Positions 1 to 11,217 of a DNA stretch of 64,000 nt are shown piece by piece. Positions within the stretch are counted from its first letter, which is position 1. The number at the start of each line of letters is the position of its first letter. Position numbers and translations under genes: made by a program. The stretch lies in contig NW_023501068.1 of NCBI RefSeq assembly GCF_014066305.1, positions 171,501 to 235,500 of the forward strand, in the 5' to 3' direction. Source of the DNA: Letharia columbiana (taxonomy: Eukaryota > Ascomycota > Lecanoromycetes > Lecanorales > Parmeliaceae). The notes beneath the pieces were generated by a model. That model was not told the origin of the DNA and made no database searches. It worked only from the letters and a program-made list of their open reading frames with translations.

Positions 1-1975
1 GTTGGGAGCCCGAGTAGTAAGAGCGGGTGAGGACGAACGGGCGGCGGCGGGAGGCTGGCGGTTCGCGGGCTAGGAGCGCGTGGTAGGTAGCGTTGACAAA
101 GGTCATGCCGTTGATGTTATGTACGTCGCGATGTTCCCAGTTGCCGTGATGAATATTGTCTTTTGGCATGGTGGTTTCTGGGCCATTGAAGACTGAGGGT
201 TCGTTCATATCGTTCCAGACAAAGGTGTTTGCAGCGGTGCCTGTGAAGGATGAGTAGGTGAAGAGAGACTTCCACCACTCAAGGGCGGCGGGATTGAAGC
301 AGTCGACCCAGTGTGACGATCCTGGCCAACACCAGCCTTCGTAGAGATTATTGTCCTTGTTCTTGACACCAAATGATTTGGACTTGAGCTCGTCTACCAC
401 CAGGTAATTGCCTTCGTTCTTGATGTGTGGGTCGATAATGACGACCAGTTTCCTGTCATGGGAGTCCAATTGCTTTTCCATTCCCAGAGGATCCGGGAAC
501 GTGTGAGCATCCCAAGTGAAATACTTCTTGCCGTCTGTATATTCGATGTCGAGCCAGATCACATCATAAGGTATCCTGGCCCTATCCATCTTCTTGTCAA
601 CATCCCTGACATCCTCATCTGTAACGTAGTTCCATCTGCATTGGTGGTACGCAATTGCAAATTGCTGGGGAAGCTGTGTGTATCCTGTGAGCTCACTGTA
701 TTGAGAGATGACGTCCTTGGGCGTAGGGCCAAGGAAAACGAAGACATCTAGGAGGCCACTCTCGGAGAACCAGTGAGTTTCGGTGTCAGTCTTGCCTCCA
801 ATACCAAGACTCAGCGGATTACTTGATACCTTCCGCTTGACGATGTCGATCCAGGTCTCGGCGGCGTTGAGCCAGAAAACGCCCACAGTGGAGTCCTTCC
901 GGTGGGCTTGCATAAAAGGGATAGCTCCATACAATGTCATAGGGCTGTCCATCTCGTACTCGAATACGTCGCTATTGTATAATCGGTATGGTTGCTCGTA
1001 AGCGTCGGACCCACCCCTGGGGATTGTCAGTTGATCCATGATTTCAAACATCCATGCTGTCCATACCGAGTTTGCTTCAGCGACAGAGAGCTTGCATGTC
1101 CTGGAATACCATATACGTGCTCATAGCCCGGGAACGTTATGTCCAATCCAACGCTTTCAGGACCCCTGGGTTTTGAGTCGGTATTTCCACCAAATGTCTC
1201 TTCCCACCAGGTACTTTCATCCTCGCCTTGCTCGACTGACTGCTCCTCTTCTTTTGAATCTTCACCTTCCTTGATGTCCGGCTTTTCGACCTTAGGTCTC
1301 CACTGCTCCATATTCATCAGACCCTTTCCATTGAGCTTCACGTGTAGCTGGTCGTCCCGGAAGAAGTCGATTGAGAATGGAGAGTGGCTTATGACCGCCC
1401 TGTACCGATTGTTGGGACCATAGTTCACGACTGTCTCTTTCGAAGAGGTGTCTGCTTTAGCGGACTTGTCCAGCTTCTCTCCGCCAACGATGGCCCATTT
1501 CGAAGCTTCATCATATCGTTCTTTTCGAGCTTGGCTTCCATGTCGAAGCTCGATTTCACCTTGTCGTCGCTTCTTTTCATCAACAGTAATCCTTGCTGCC
1601 CCAGATTGAAGGAATGTAATCATCAGGGAGAGTTCTACAGACTGGACACCCTCCCCCAAAGACTTTAATAGTGTCGCTGTAATATATCCATTGTCTATCT
1701 TCAAGCTTTTCGAAAAGAGTGTGTAAGGAGAGGTCCATGAATTGCCCAGCGTGGCCACATTGTCTGCATAGGCTCGGTTTCGCTTACAGAAGCCGGACTG
1801 TTCGCAAGTCTTGAATCCCTCATGCTTTACGGTGACTAAAAGCACACTTCATCAGCGAAACGGGACTAAATGTTTGGATGGGAGGTAGATGCATACATGC
1901 TGACCTGAAAAGACAGAAGACAAGAAGGAGAGGGAGCAATTGCCCCCATCCTTGAGCTGGAAACATAATGACCAT
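1..1975 (-). CDS. ROT2: Glucosidase II alpha subunit (GH31), 3' end outside the window
   Basis: Catalytic subunit of ER glucosidase II, which trims the two inner alpha-1,3-glucoses from N-glycans during glycoprotein folding quality control. Exons read as 1897..1975, 1067..1835 and 1..1016; introns 1836..1896 and 1017..1066 restore one frame. The start at 1975 gives a hydrophobic signal peptide (LLPLLLVFCLF), followed by the family's N-terminal KHEGFKTCEQSGFC motif, a long acidic linker (around residues 200-225) and the GH31 barrel. The nucleophile motif FVWNDMNEPS is present with Asp about residue 552 (codon 209..211), and YDVIWLDIEY precedes it. About 621 residues are seen; full-length family members are near 950, so the C-terminal third lies to the left. 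The start is divergent from the ndk gene. Identity is secure; the exact first intron border is inferred from frame. Confidence 0.93.
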
Positions 1976-2338
1976 ACGTTTCCACCACAACACGCGGCCC
2001 AACGCCAAAGGAATCACCAGAAGGGTGGGATATAGACTGAAAGTTGGAGAAGTCCTTCCATCCTGTTCATCAGCCTCCAAACAATTGGACCGCTGCGGTA
2101 AGTGCCGAATGCCTAACCGTACTTCGACCCACGGAAGCTTGTCGGGCCGACCCCCACTCAGACCACCGAGGCACCCCCATCGAGCCTGCCAAGACAACCA
2201 ATAAATCCACAAATGGAGAACAAAAATATTCCAACTTCCACACAAGATCCTCCCATCTACAAGCATCTCAACGCCAAAACACAAGGCCTACTTCGTCAAT
2301 CGCACAAATACAAGGAAGGCCAGGAAAAATCTGCAAAT
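1976..2338. promoter_or_regulatory. Divergent intergenic region between glucosidase II and ndk
   Basis: This 363-bp gap separates two head-to-head start codons, so it must hold both promoters and 5' UTRs. No clear TATA box or repeated operator is visible. The stretch before the ndk ATG is A-rich, as is common in fungal 5' UTRs. Confidence 0.5.
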
Positions 2339-3189
2339 ATGTCTAACGAGCAGACGTAAGTACCGAGGGCAGACAGACCAAGGAGGGGCCAGTTAGTTGG
2401 CGGTGAAGCTCACAATTATCTAGATTCATTGCTATCAAGCCAGATGGTGTCCAAGTATGCAATTGACTCATAGGCTCCTCGGTTTTGCTGTTTTGAGACC
2501 CAATGGCAAGGCTTGACCGAATGCTAAGCCTGCTTTCAACAGCGTGGACTCATCGGCGACATTATCTCACGATTTGAGAAGCGAGGGCAAGTTATACCAT
2601 GATCCTGTAAGAAGCCAGTTGAGCTAACGCAAGATGTAGCTACAAGCTTGCAGCCATGAAGCTGGTCTCTCCTTCAAAAGAGCACCTCGAGAAGCACTAC
2701 GAGGATCTCTCCGACAAGCCCTTCTATAAGGGCCTCGTCACCTGTACGCAGCTACCTCAACGTTCCGATCTACGTTATAGATATAGACCGGAAATTGGCT
2801 GACGTTCTCGATAGACATGCTGAGCGGGCCCATCTGCGCCATGGTCTGGGAGGGCCGTGATGCCGTCAAGACTGGCCGAAGTACGTGCAATCATCCTCCC
2901 TCAAGATTCATCACCAGCAACTGACCATCACAGCCCTGCTAGGTGCTACGAACCCTCTGGCCTCTGCCCCAGGTACTATCCGTGGGGACTACGCCATCGT
3001 GAGTTCTCAATTCTTGGAACACCGTAAGACGCAGGAATGTGGCTGATTGAAACACAGGACGTTGGCCGCAACGTCTGCCACGGCTCCGACGCTGTCGAGA
3101 GTGCGAAGAAAGAAATTGATTTGTGGTTTAGCAAGGACGAGGTGCTGCAATACAAGCTGGCTCAGCACGACTGGATCTACGAGAAGTAG
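2339..3189 (+). CDS. ndk1: Nucleoside diphosphate kinase
   Basis: Transfers the gamma-phosphate from ATP to nucleoside diphosphates through a phosphohistidine, balancing NTP pools in cytosol and nucleus. Seven exons: 2339..2355, 2424..2454, 2543..2586, 2640..2743, 2815..2880, 2934..2998 and 3058..3189, giving 152 residues, the normal family length. Visible motifs are the N-terminal [11 protein letters not shown] strand, the FEKRGYKLAAMK segment, the [20 protein letters not shown] stretch (here [15 protein letters not shown]) and the active-site NVCHGSD with phospho-acceptor His117. Intron 3 (2587..2639) can only keep the frame and the conserved RGYK with a GC donor (GG|gcaagt), so it is a GC-AG intron; the other introns are GT-AG. 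Six introns in a 459-nt CDS is dense. Confidence 0.96.
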
Positions 3190-3814
3190 AAAACCTGATG
3201 GCCGCATCCAGTGATATATGAAGGAAGCTGTGCGTGCTAGTTACCGGACAAAGCGAAGCGTCATACATAAGCGGTGAGACGGGATTAGGACGACATGGTC
3301 TAGATATGACAATGGATAGAGCTATCATTTAAAAGGAACCTGAAGCTTCGAACAGAAACTCGATTGATCATTTCATATATTTGGGTACAAGAGGTGGCAG
3401 GATTCGTGCATTCATGGCTTACTGATTTCCACACCTGGTTCGCTAATATAGCCATTATACGCTCCGTTAGATGCGCGATCAGGGGGCTGGATGAAGCACT
3501 CAAAAGAGGTGAAGAGCTTTATAGGTCGGAGTTTTGAATTCCAGAATCGGAATTATCGCGGTCAATTCTCTTGGGTCTGTTTTGAGTTCACGCATTTTCT
3601 CTTAATCAAATTGAGCACCACATTGCTATCTTTTCCTTACAAAAATGATACCCTACCACTCTCACCTTTGCTCAGTCTTCCCAGTGATCCCATCGAAGGT
3701 TTCTATCGTCCAATTACACTGTCAGACCATGCTCTATTGTTAGTGCTCCCTAAACGAGGATATACCGGTGCTAGCCATTGAGGTTTCTCCACAGATCAGC
3801 TACATGGAAGAAGC
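3190..3814. other. Intergenic, no gene recognised
   Basis: A short open stretch at 3491..3781 on the plus strand has no recognisable domain and no good intron borders. It may be a decayed 5' part of the pseudogene that follows, but I see no motif that proves it. Confidence 0.4.
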
Positions 3815-5084
3815 TTGGCTTGTGATTACTGTAGTCCAGAATGGCAATCATTGAAACCTGAAAATGGTAGCAGTTTTACGTGTCTTGCACTGAATGGGCC
3901 CAATCTTTTCAAGGACGACTTTCTACCCTACTGTCTGGCGAATTTGTCGCTTCAAGGCGGTCCGTCTGATAACTCATCTTCCCTCTCCACCCGCCACGAT
4001 TCATTCCCGAAGTATCTGTTGAGGGATTGGCTGGAGGTGGCTAAGCATGCTGTTTCCATAATTTTGGACTCTGTATAATCTTTGTGGCGACGCTCTTGTT
4101 GCTCCAGTCCCTGTATAGATCCAAACACCCTCCCAACAGCGTCTTGTCTTTGTTCAATAACCCTTTCCACGTACCTGTGGACCTAGCATCCACAAGACCT
4201 TTCAGACCTACGACAAAGTCTGTCAAGAGCCCGAAGTCCCAGCTGCCAAGACACGAGTTCGATGGAAACGTGTAAGTTGGAAGGTTTAACAAAGCGTGAT
4301 GATCAACAATCCATACGGATACTTTACGGAACTTTCGCCCTGGGGCAATTGCAGAACCAGAACGACCTCTGAACAAAGCCGGTGGTCCTACTGGTCCAGC
4401 ATGCTGACCCAACCCAAAAATGTACCCTACGAAACTGATCCCAATGGATGTGTGCGTGCCGTTACTGGATCGACTTCTTTTCGCCCACCTCAAGGGTCAC
4501 TACCGATTCATGAGCGGGCGACGGATTGTCTACATTCTCTTTGAGGCGGCTCAAGAAGCATCCGCTTTGTATGATTCGAGACGTACCCAAGTACGCTCGT
4601 CGAGGTCTGTAAGACAGATGACATTCCGCCCGAGACCCACAAGGACGAGTACCGCTACCGACCAATCCCCGCCGAGGTGATTCCGCCCATCGGAGAGAAT
4701 CGCCTAATGCATCTGTACGGTCATCCCGAGGATGCAGAAGGTACTGAAACTCTGCCTCGACAAGGTGCCCCGGAAGCTTCGAGGGCGGTTGGGAGTGTGT
4801 CCGCAATGTGGCACGGGGCTGGGCTGGGGCATTCGTTTCGTGGAAGGCTGACGTTGGATAAAGCTATGGAGTTTGGGCTTCATTGGGCTTTTGACGAGTA
4901 TGGCATTTGGCATTGCTTGGGCTTGTCTATGAATTGATGTACAGGGAGGCTTTGGTATTGCGGCCCGTATGATGGCTGGCTTGACGTTGATGACTGGGAT
5001 CGTCCAGACAGCCTTGGGACCCAAATGAACTGAGAACGATTGGATATCACGACGGGCGTTTTTACAGAAGGTTGCAAACTCCAA
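3815..5084 (+). pseudogene. Decayed fungal membrane-protein gene (several frameshifts)
   Basis: Plausible coding blocks follow one another in different frames on the plus strand. 4420..4600 reads as a hydrophobic/charged block ending EAAQEASALYDSR. 4590..4745 reads in a second frame (PPETHKDEYRYRPIPAEV, then GENRLMHLYGHPEDAEG). 4750..4850 shifts again to a block with CPQCGTGLGWGIRFVEG, and 4870..5030 contains a hydrophobic helix (LGFLTSMAFGIAWAC-like) followed by a QGGFGIA-type block, each in yet another frame. This order (charged linker, GLGWGxxFVEGW, transmembrane helix, QGGFGIA) resembles the C-terminus of a common uncharacterised fungal membrane-protein family; that comparison is from memory. 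At least three frame changes and in-frame stops without splice sites argue for a pseudogene. Function of the ancestor is unknown. Confidence 0.55.
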
Positions 5085-6030
5085 TTGGTATACCCAAGGG
5101 CCTGACCCGATACCCCTATCACGTCTGCGGAAAGCTATTTAAACCGCGCCGGTTGGAGAGACAGTCTCCGAATAACTTTGCACGGAAAAGGTGATGCGGG
5201 ACGCAAGCTTGGACGCAGTGAGGTAGATTAAAGGCGAGAGAGACCGACTCGATGAATTTTCTGTCTCTGAACGAGAGACTATCATGGTGATACGCTAGGA
5301 TTCAACGGTGCGATGAGAAACGCCAGGTGTTTTCACAGATACCCCGGCCTTGCTGTATTTTCAGACGAACGACGCTTTTTTGATCTTCTTCCTGCTCTGT
5401 CAACGTGCAGTCCTGCAAGGCTGCACCAGAAGCTGAGGATGTGGAGTGCCAGACCGTAGATCCCAAGGGAGGAGTGGTGGAAATTTTGGTGTTTTCTGTG
5501 ACTTTCGTTTACACTCAGCGACGACGGAGCCGGAGCATGTTTTGCCGCTGTCTTGGGAATCTTTTGGTTTCATACATCTCATGCCGCCATCTTTGCTGGG
5601 TACAGACCACTCGATCTCCTTGACTATGTTGAGAGCGTTTCCACAATGTGCTTCGTCGGGTTTTCTTTCAGCCTGATGCCGTCCAAGCAAGCAAGATGCA
5701 GTCACCCCACCATGGCTCTGCATGGGCAGACAGAAGAACATTCCAATAGATGCACAGACCATGTAGGCTTCGGTCGGGTCATTTAGCCACTGAACTGTGG
5801 GTATCTTGAATATGAAAGGAAGGCAAAATTGCCAGGAGAGGGGATAGCGTTGAAATGACCCAACCCTACGCTCCGCGAAATTTTTGATTCTTCGCTATTC
5901 TTGAATGAATCACCTTGGATCTCATTATGGAGACCGAAGACAACGCTGGCTTGAATTGATGGTGACTGATCTATGATCCGATATTTAATATTTATATCGC
6001 TCGGCAGTGATCCCCTAGGCCGCAGCATCT
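5085..6030. other. Intergenic, no supported gene
   Basis: Overlapping open frames on both strands at 5400..5786 (up to 120 codons on the minus strand) have no domain, no hydrophobic pattern and no plausible splice links. I see nothing else here. Confidence 0.4.
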
Positions 6031-8443
6031 TTAACCAAACTTCATATCGCTGTCACCTTCAATCAACTTATACCCATGTTCTTGAACACTGACCAATTCC
6101 ACCGAACCGTGTTCCCTACATTTTAATTGCACCCGTATGCCACTCGCAGTTTTGTCATGAGGGGCAGCCACCCAGACTGATTCGCGTTCCTCGTGCGCCG
6201 CGACCACCTTGTTCGCGAGCTCCTTTCCACCCATCGAGCTGGCAACAATAACCCCTTTCAGATCATTGTAGTCGAAGAGGGGCAGGTTAGCCCAGCATCG
6301 AGTCCTAAACATCTCTTCAATGAGGATCAGGATCAAGAGCATGTTGAAAGTGAACAGCGAATACACATAGCCTCGAGTGCCAACCAGGACCGCGCCAACG
6401 GTGAGAGTCCCGTTTGTTACTTGGGATGAATTCTCGTAATGAAGTACTAGCTGGGCGCTCGCGAAGGCCAACAGAGAGTCGTCGATGAGAGATTTGAGGC
6501 CTTGCTCGATACTATACACGGTAATGGAGACGTTATTGGTGCTATCCGGGCTGGAGATATCGGAATCAAAATCAGTGATGTTCCAGTCCTGGTATTTCGT
6601 ATTATTTTCGTAGTATAGGATCTCGTTCTGGATGAGTGAGAGAAACATTTCTCCGAGGCTGGACGTGTGTAATGAGGTGTCTAGCACAGAGAGATCATTC
6701 AACTGTCGCAAAGCTCGGGTTGCGATATTGCCTAACCCGGGTTGCCCTTGTGTAGTGTAGTTGCCACACCCCGTAGTCGAGTTTCCGAGACTCGCGAGCG
6801 TATCCAGGAGTGTGTGGCATCTCCACGCGGTAAAAGTCGCATTATTTTGGGCTGTGGGATCCATGTCGGGAGCAAAACCTGCACGATCCACTGTGATGAC
6901 TGATGAGGACAGGTTGACGCTAATGTCGAATAAAGTTGGAATGAACGCAACACTGCATTGAGTTTGATTAAGGGTCAGATAGGGTCCGACCTGGGTGTTT
7001 CCTGTAGCAATTACCACAGTTCCTTTCCCAGTTGAGTTGAGATCGGGGTGGGCATTCATGGACACAACGTTAGAGTCATCAATCGCACTATACTGCAATT
7101 GCCAAAACAATGCTCCATCTATTTAGGAATCAGGGTCAGCATTCCTATTCCAGGCAACAACGCGAGCCATAAGCCAGCTTCAAAGGGGTATTAAGGGCTT
7201 GTGCTCTCAACAACGTCTTCCAACTCCAAGAGCGGTTCCGCATAGCACGACATTGCTTAGGAAATGTACATACCAGGAGTAGCACCTTTTGCCCAGTAGA
7301 TATTCGGAATGTATTGTGGTTCATCTTGAACAGCGTCTGAAGGGGGCATTATGCCCCATTGAGAACTTGCGTTGACACTGCAAATGACGCTGGCATTGTA
7401 GCCAATTTCCTGGTACTGGTACATCATAGGATGCCGATACCCTTTGCTGAATGATTGCGCCAGGCCTAGAGATGACCCTACGCCATATGAGCGTGTGCTG
7501 TACGTGTATCCAGTCTTGTCGCTCCGCGGACGCTTGCCATTGGCGTCTTTGTCGTATATGACGCCAGCGGCGGTGTTGATCATCGAGTTACCCCTGTCAT
7601 AGGCAGGGGTATAGGAGAAAGTTCCTAACGGAGAGCGAGTCACAGGGTGTGGGGCAATCGGTGTCCATGTTTGATTCCAGGCTTGCCCATCTGGATCAGG
7701 TGCATAGAAAGGCACCGAGATCTCCGCAGTAATATTGCGAGACTTGATGATTTCGGAGTCAGCGTTACTCTTTCAGGAGATGTTCGGAGTCGGGAGACAT
7801 GTCTTAGGACCAGAGCCCCTTTAGACATGTCTGACAATTCATAAGACATCGTGATATGGGGAGAACTGCTTCAAAAGGTAAAACGTACGACTAAATTTGG
7901 CGTGAGAGCACCGGTCCACAGTGAACCTACTCCAAGCGTGAGGGCCCAAACAATGGCCAAGGGCGCTGAAAAGGTGAAGGGTAAATCCAGGTCTATGCTG
8001 ATATTCGAAAGGGCTTTCCACCACTTCAGACGGTCGAGCGTCGGAGCCCATTGCGTCAAGAGAATTCTTGTTGAGAAATTGATTACCGAAGTCAATACGT
8101 AAAGGTGTGCAAAACTGAAGACGCTAGTCAACAAGCTCAGAACAGCTTGGGTAGAAGACCGATGTGTGGACACGAAGTCGTAAAAATCATTGTCGATAAA
8201 TGGAGGTTGATCAATGCCATGTAGGATTGCGGCGGAAAGAACGGTTGTAATGATCAAGCCTGGGACAGGCAGTATCTTACCAAAGAAGGATTGCTTCCCA
8301 GTCGCAATTCCCTGAGGCATGTTCCATCCAGTCTGTGCCTTGTGGTACTGCCATGTTTGTATATATTTCTGAAACCATGTCTTCGGTTCGTATCCTTTCC
8401 TGGGAGCATGTACGAGTACGGCTTCTCCATGGTCATCAGCCAT
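6031..8443 (-). CDS. Uncharacterised fungal four-helix membrane protein with large glycosylated loop
   Basis: Exons 7889..8443, 7274..7769 and 6031..7118 (introns 7770..7888 and 7119..7273) give a 712-residue protein. Hydrophobic helices lie near residues 57-77, 99-123 and 156-178, then about 400 polar residues rich in N-x-S/T sequons (for example NNAT, GNST, ENNT, TNNVS) and two Cys-containing stretches, then a fourth helix near 597-619 (FTFNMLLILILIEEM) and a cytosolic tail of about 90 residues. This pattern implies a plasma-membrane or endomembrane protein with a large lumenal or extracellular loop. No enzymatic motif is visible. The family looks like one of the fungal multi-pass proteins of unknown role; I do not recognise a function. 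Intron 1 acceptor was chosen because it is the only one that avoids stops in phase 0. Confidence 0.72.
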
Positions 8444-9025
8444 TTGTAAAGGCTAATTGATCGCTTCCAGCTGCGTCGAAGTCGTTAGAGTAAAGGAAGC
8501 ATAAGCGCTGAGAAAGCTCCATATATAAGTCATGGGTTTGAAGACAGAGTGGGATGGACGTGTATTTGCAAGATGTAAGAAGGACATGGTGGAGGAAGGC
8601 TGAGCGGCTGATCGGATCCAGTGCCAAACTGCATATCAAGCCTCTTATCTCAATGCTTGCTCGCGCATGTGCCAGAGCCTACAATTCTATTCGTTAGATA
8701 CGACCTTTGGGGGGGTTCCAAATGTGTCGCTCGATGTAGCCTTACTCCCTTGGAAGCCATTGTGGGGGGGACTTGTGGGGGCTGTGTTTTGCCAAGACGG
8801 TCCACTACGCCGCCGCCTCGCCTTTCCTTCTCGTGCTCGAACTTTTTGATGATGGAAACATCTTGACAGGCGTCCTCTACGTACGAGTATCTTTGGCTCT
8901 ATCGTGGATGTCTCTCTCGTCTACCCCGTGATTATCTCTATCTGATATTCGTGAGCGCCATCATCCATGATCATTTGGAAGCCTCCGAAAAATCATCTTG
9001 GACATCTTCAATAGAGAACCTTGAT
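8444..9025. other. Intergenic, no gene seen
   Basis: Spacer between the start of the membrane-protein gene and the 3' end of the AIG2-like gene, both on the minus strand. It contains G-runs near 8708 and 8764 but no open frame with support. Confidence 0.4.
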
Positions 9026-9789
9026 CTACACAGCACTTTCCAGTACCTCCTTCTCGCTCTTACCCTTGACCTCCAGCTTCCCTCCAATTTTGCCATTCAC
9101 ACCTCTCCCACCCGTCGGATCTTTCTTCCTCACCGCCTCATCAACCTCTACCGTTATGACGTTAGCTGTGCTCTTCACCATCACGTGTCCGACACACCTG
9201 CAATAGAAGGTCGCAATTCACCTTCATACTCCTCATCGTTGCCAATCCATCTTCCCATCTTTTCTCTGCTGAACTCCTCAAAGTCCCACTCTCCGTCTTC
9301 TAAACCTCTGGTATCTTCTGCCCATACATATGTCTCTGCCTCCATCTCTTCTCCCTCATTTCCTTTCTTATCTCTCAAGTGTAGTCGCAGCCGGATCCGT
9401 TCGTACTGGCTGCCTTCAAAGAGATCGAGGCGCCATTGGTCATCGCGGGTGAGACCTCTGACGTAGGTCCCTCTCACGCAGGCTCCAGGCTCGCTGGATG
9501 GAACGATGGCCGGGTAATCGCAATCGCGAACACGGCGGCGTGTGTATTGTGGAAGGGTAGCAGGCTCTATGACGAGGCGGTTTATCTGGGATGGAGTTGG
9601 ATTGGTCGTACTGTAGACAACACGATAGAGGACTTGGGGTGCCATCTGTCTAGGCTGTGAGCTCCACTATGAGGTGAAAGTTCCAGGTAACCATACCAAG
9701 GTTCCTATGAATGCACAGTTTTAGCATGCTTGCGGAAGACAGTCAGAGCTCCGAGTCTTACCGTAGAAGAAGGCGCTGCAATCAGCCAT
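9026..9789 (-). CDS. AIG2/gamma-glutamylcyclotransferase-fold protein with an 8-nt microexon
   Basis: Four exons: 9762..9789, 9697..9704 (8 nt), 9198..9645 and 9026..9147; introns 9705..9761, 9646..9696 and 9148..9197, all GT-AG. The product is 201 residues. The first three exons join to give FFYGTLMAPQVLYRV, the family's Y-G-T/S-L substrate-cradle motif at residues 9-12; the microexon supplies only the end of Gly10 plus Thr-Leu. The DQWRLDLFEG motif follows, with Glu89 the likely catalytic acid of GGCT-like folds, then a variable acidic region and a C-terminal TGGRGVNG motif typical of fungal AIG2-like proteins. Known members act on gamma-glutamyl amines or peptides; the substrate here is unknown. 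Without the microexon the protein loses its start-motif frame, so the model is strongly constrained. Confidence 0.9.
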
Positions 9790-10197
9790 GGCGATTTTGG
9801 GTATCGTGATGTGGTAGGAAGGCTTCCAGCTGGTACATGTCTGCCACAGCTTTGCCTGCGATCTCCAGGATATAACTCTTCAAGTACTCTTTGGAAACTC
9901 GGAGATAAACAACATGGTTTATCGAGTAATCTAGCCGCTATCTCCAGACGCGCGTTTATCTGCTAGGTTTTTGTCCTACACAGTACACACCCTTCTACTT
10001 TTTTACTGAGTTGGAAGAATCTCTCCTTACACTACTCAATCGCTTGAACAGGACAGCAACGTAGCTAGACAGTCTGGTTTGAGCTACTTTGCGCTACGTC
10101 CTGAGGTGCAAGTCAAAGCTCTCAGCAGCAGGCCGGACTAGCACGTATAATACCATAGAACATCGTTTGATACTCGGTGACCGCCCCAGAGCTCACC
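9790..10197. other. Divergent spacer between AIG2-like gene and LPREIR gene
   Basis: About 400 bp that must include both promoters. No clear promoter element or RNA gene is visible. Confidence 0.35.
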
Positions 10198-10749
10198 ATG
10201 ACCCAATTTGAATCCCTGCCTCGCGAAATACGAGACCAAATCTACGGCCAGGTGCTCATCAGCCCATTTCCAATAGAGTTCAGTAATGTCCTTGGTCCCA
10301 TGGTTTACGATCCTGACCTCCTAGGTGCTATGGCCATGCTTTTCGCCTGGGCATCGAATCGCCAAATCGCCGACGATGCCTGTGAGATGTTTTACCAACA
10401 CAATACCTTCCTAGTGCATTGTGAGGACCTACCCGCATTTTTAGGAGCAAAGATCCACAGAATGTTGTCAGTTGATGTCAGTCAGTCCATGCATCAGCAA
10501 GCGCCTACATGTATCCGGTTGTTCGACATCAAGGAGTGGGTAACAAGTATCGATGTGGTTATAGAGCAGGACAATACGAGATATTCCAGATATCTCGCAT
10601 ATGAGCTTGGGTATCTGTTAGATTGTCCACGGCTACGGAAGCTGACCGTCAAAGCCGGACAGACTACCATGATGAACTGGGAGGAGGAGTGGACAGGTGT
10701 GCTCAAGGAGCTTCAGTCAAAGATAGGCCGGGGACTTAAAGTGATCTAA
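10198..10749 (+). CDS. LPREIR-family (F-box/2EXR-like) protein, copy 1
   Basis: Single-exon gene of 183 codons from the first ATG at 10198. It opens with FESLPREIRDQIYGQVL, the short amphipathic N-terminal motif seen in many expanded fungal F-box-like or 2EXR-like families, followed by an A-x-E-M/YxxFxxNTF-like helix (DDACEMFYQHNTF) and a C-terminal beta/leucine block (YLLDCPRLRKLTVK). It is paralogous to four more loci in the window (11218, 12543, 13966, 20585). The role is unknown; such families are usually lineage-specific. After the TAA at 10747..10749 the same frame remains open for 43 more codons (to a TGA at 10879..10881) with an acidic, coding-like composition, so the stop may be a recent truncation. 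Confidence 0.62.
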   Translation: MTQFESLPREIRDQIYGQVLISPFPIEFSNVLGPMVYDPDLLGAMAMLFAWASNRQIADDACEMFYQHNTFLVHCEDLPAFLGAKIHRMLSVDVSQSMHQQAPTCIRLFDIKEWVTSIDVVIEQDNTRYSRYLAYELGYLLDCPRLRKLTVKAGQTTMMNWEEEWTGVLKELQSKIGRGLKVI

Positions 10750-11217
10750 GCAAAACCATGGTTGGACCTCTTTTATCCCAGACCAATCAAAGATTTGGAA
10801 GCTTCATTCGCTGAAACAGTTTGGGAAGAAACTGATGAGGGTGGTGATGGAGATGTCGATGACCCTGAAGAAGGAGTCTGAAGGGGAGGCGGAGAATGAT
10901 GTAACAGCAAAATCTCAGGCCTCTGCTGCATTAATGGCGAGCGGAACCCATAGCTTTCTCACTGCGATGTTGGGAGAAAGCCCTCCTGGTGTTAAAGCGC
11001 ATGTCTTTTACCCTGTGCCGTCTCACCTGCTACATAGTTTGCTCCAGTACAAAAGCGAACCGTATCGCGCCAGTGAATATTTCAGGACATCAACAACATG
11101 GCTTGATTGGACACAGTCTCACAGTGGAGGTATCATGCCTTGGCATGTTTGATTTGTTTGGGTATTTCCAAAATTTGGTGACACCTCCTTGTATGGGGAC
11201 AGCTTCGCGGTTAAGGT

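Noticed and set aside
5400..5786. Overlapping frames of 72-120 codons on both strands
   Set aside because: No domain, no splice link to neighbours and similar length on both strands; likely chance frames.
9021..9466. Long plus-strand frame opposite the AIG2-like gene
   Set aside because: It is the antisense shadow of the AIG2-like exons, Ser/Pro/Leu-rich with no domain.
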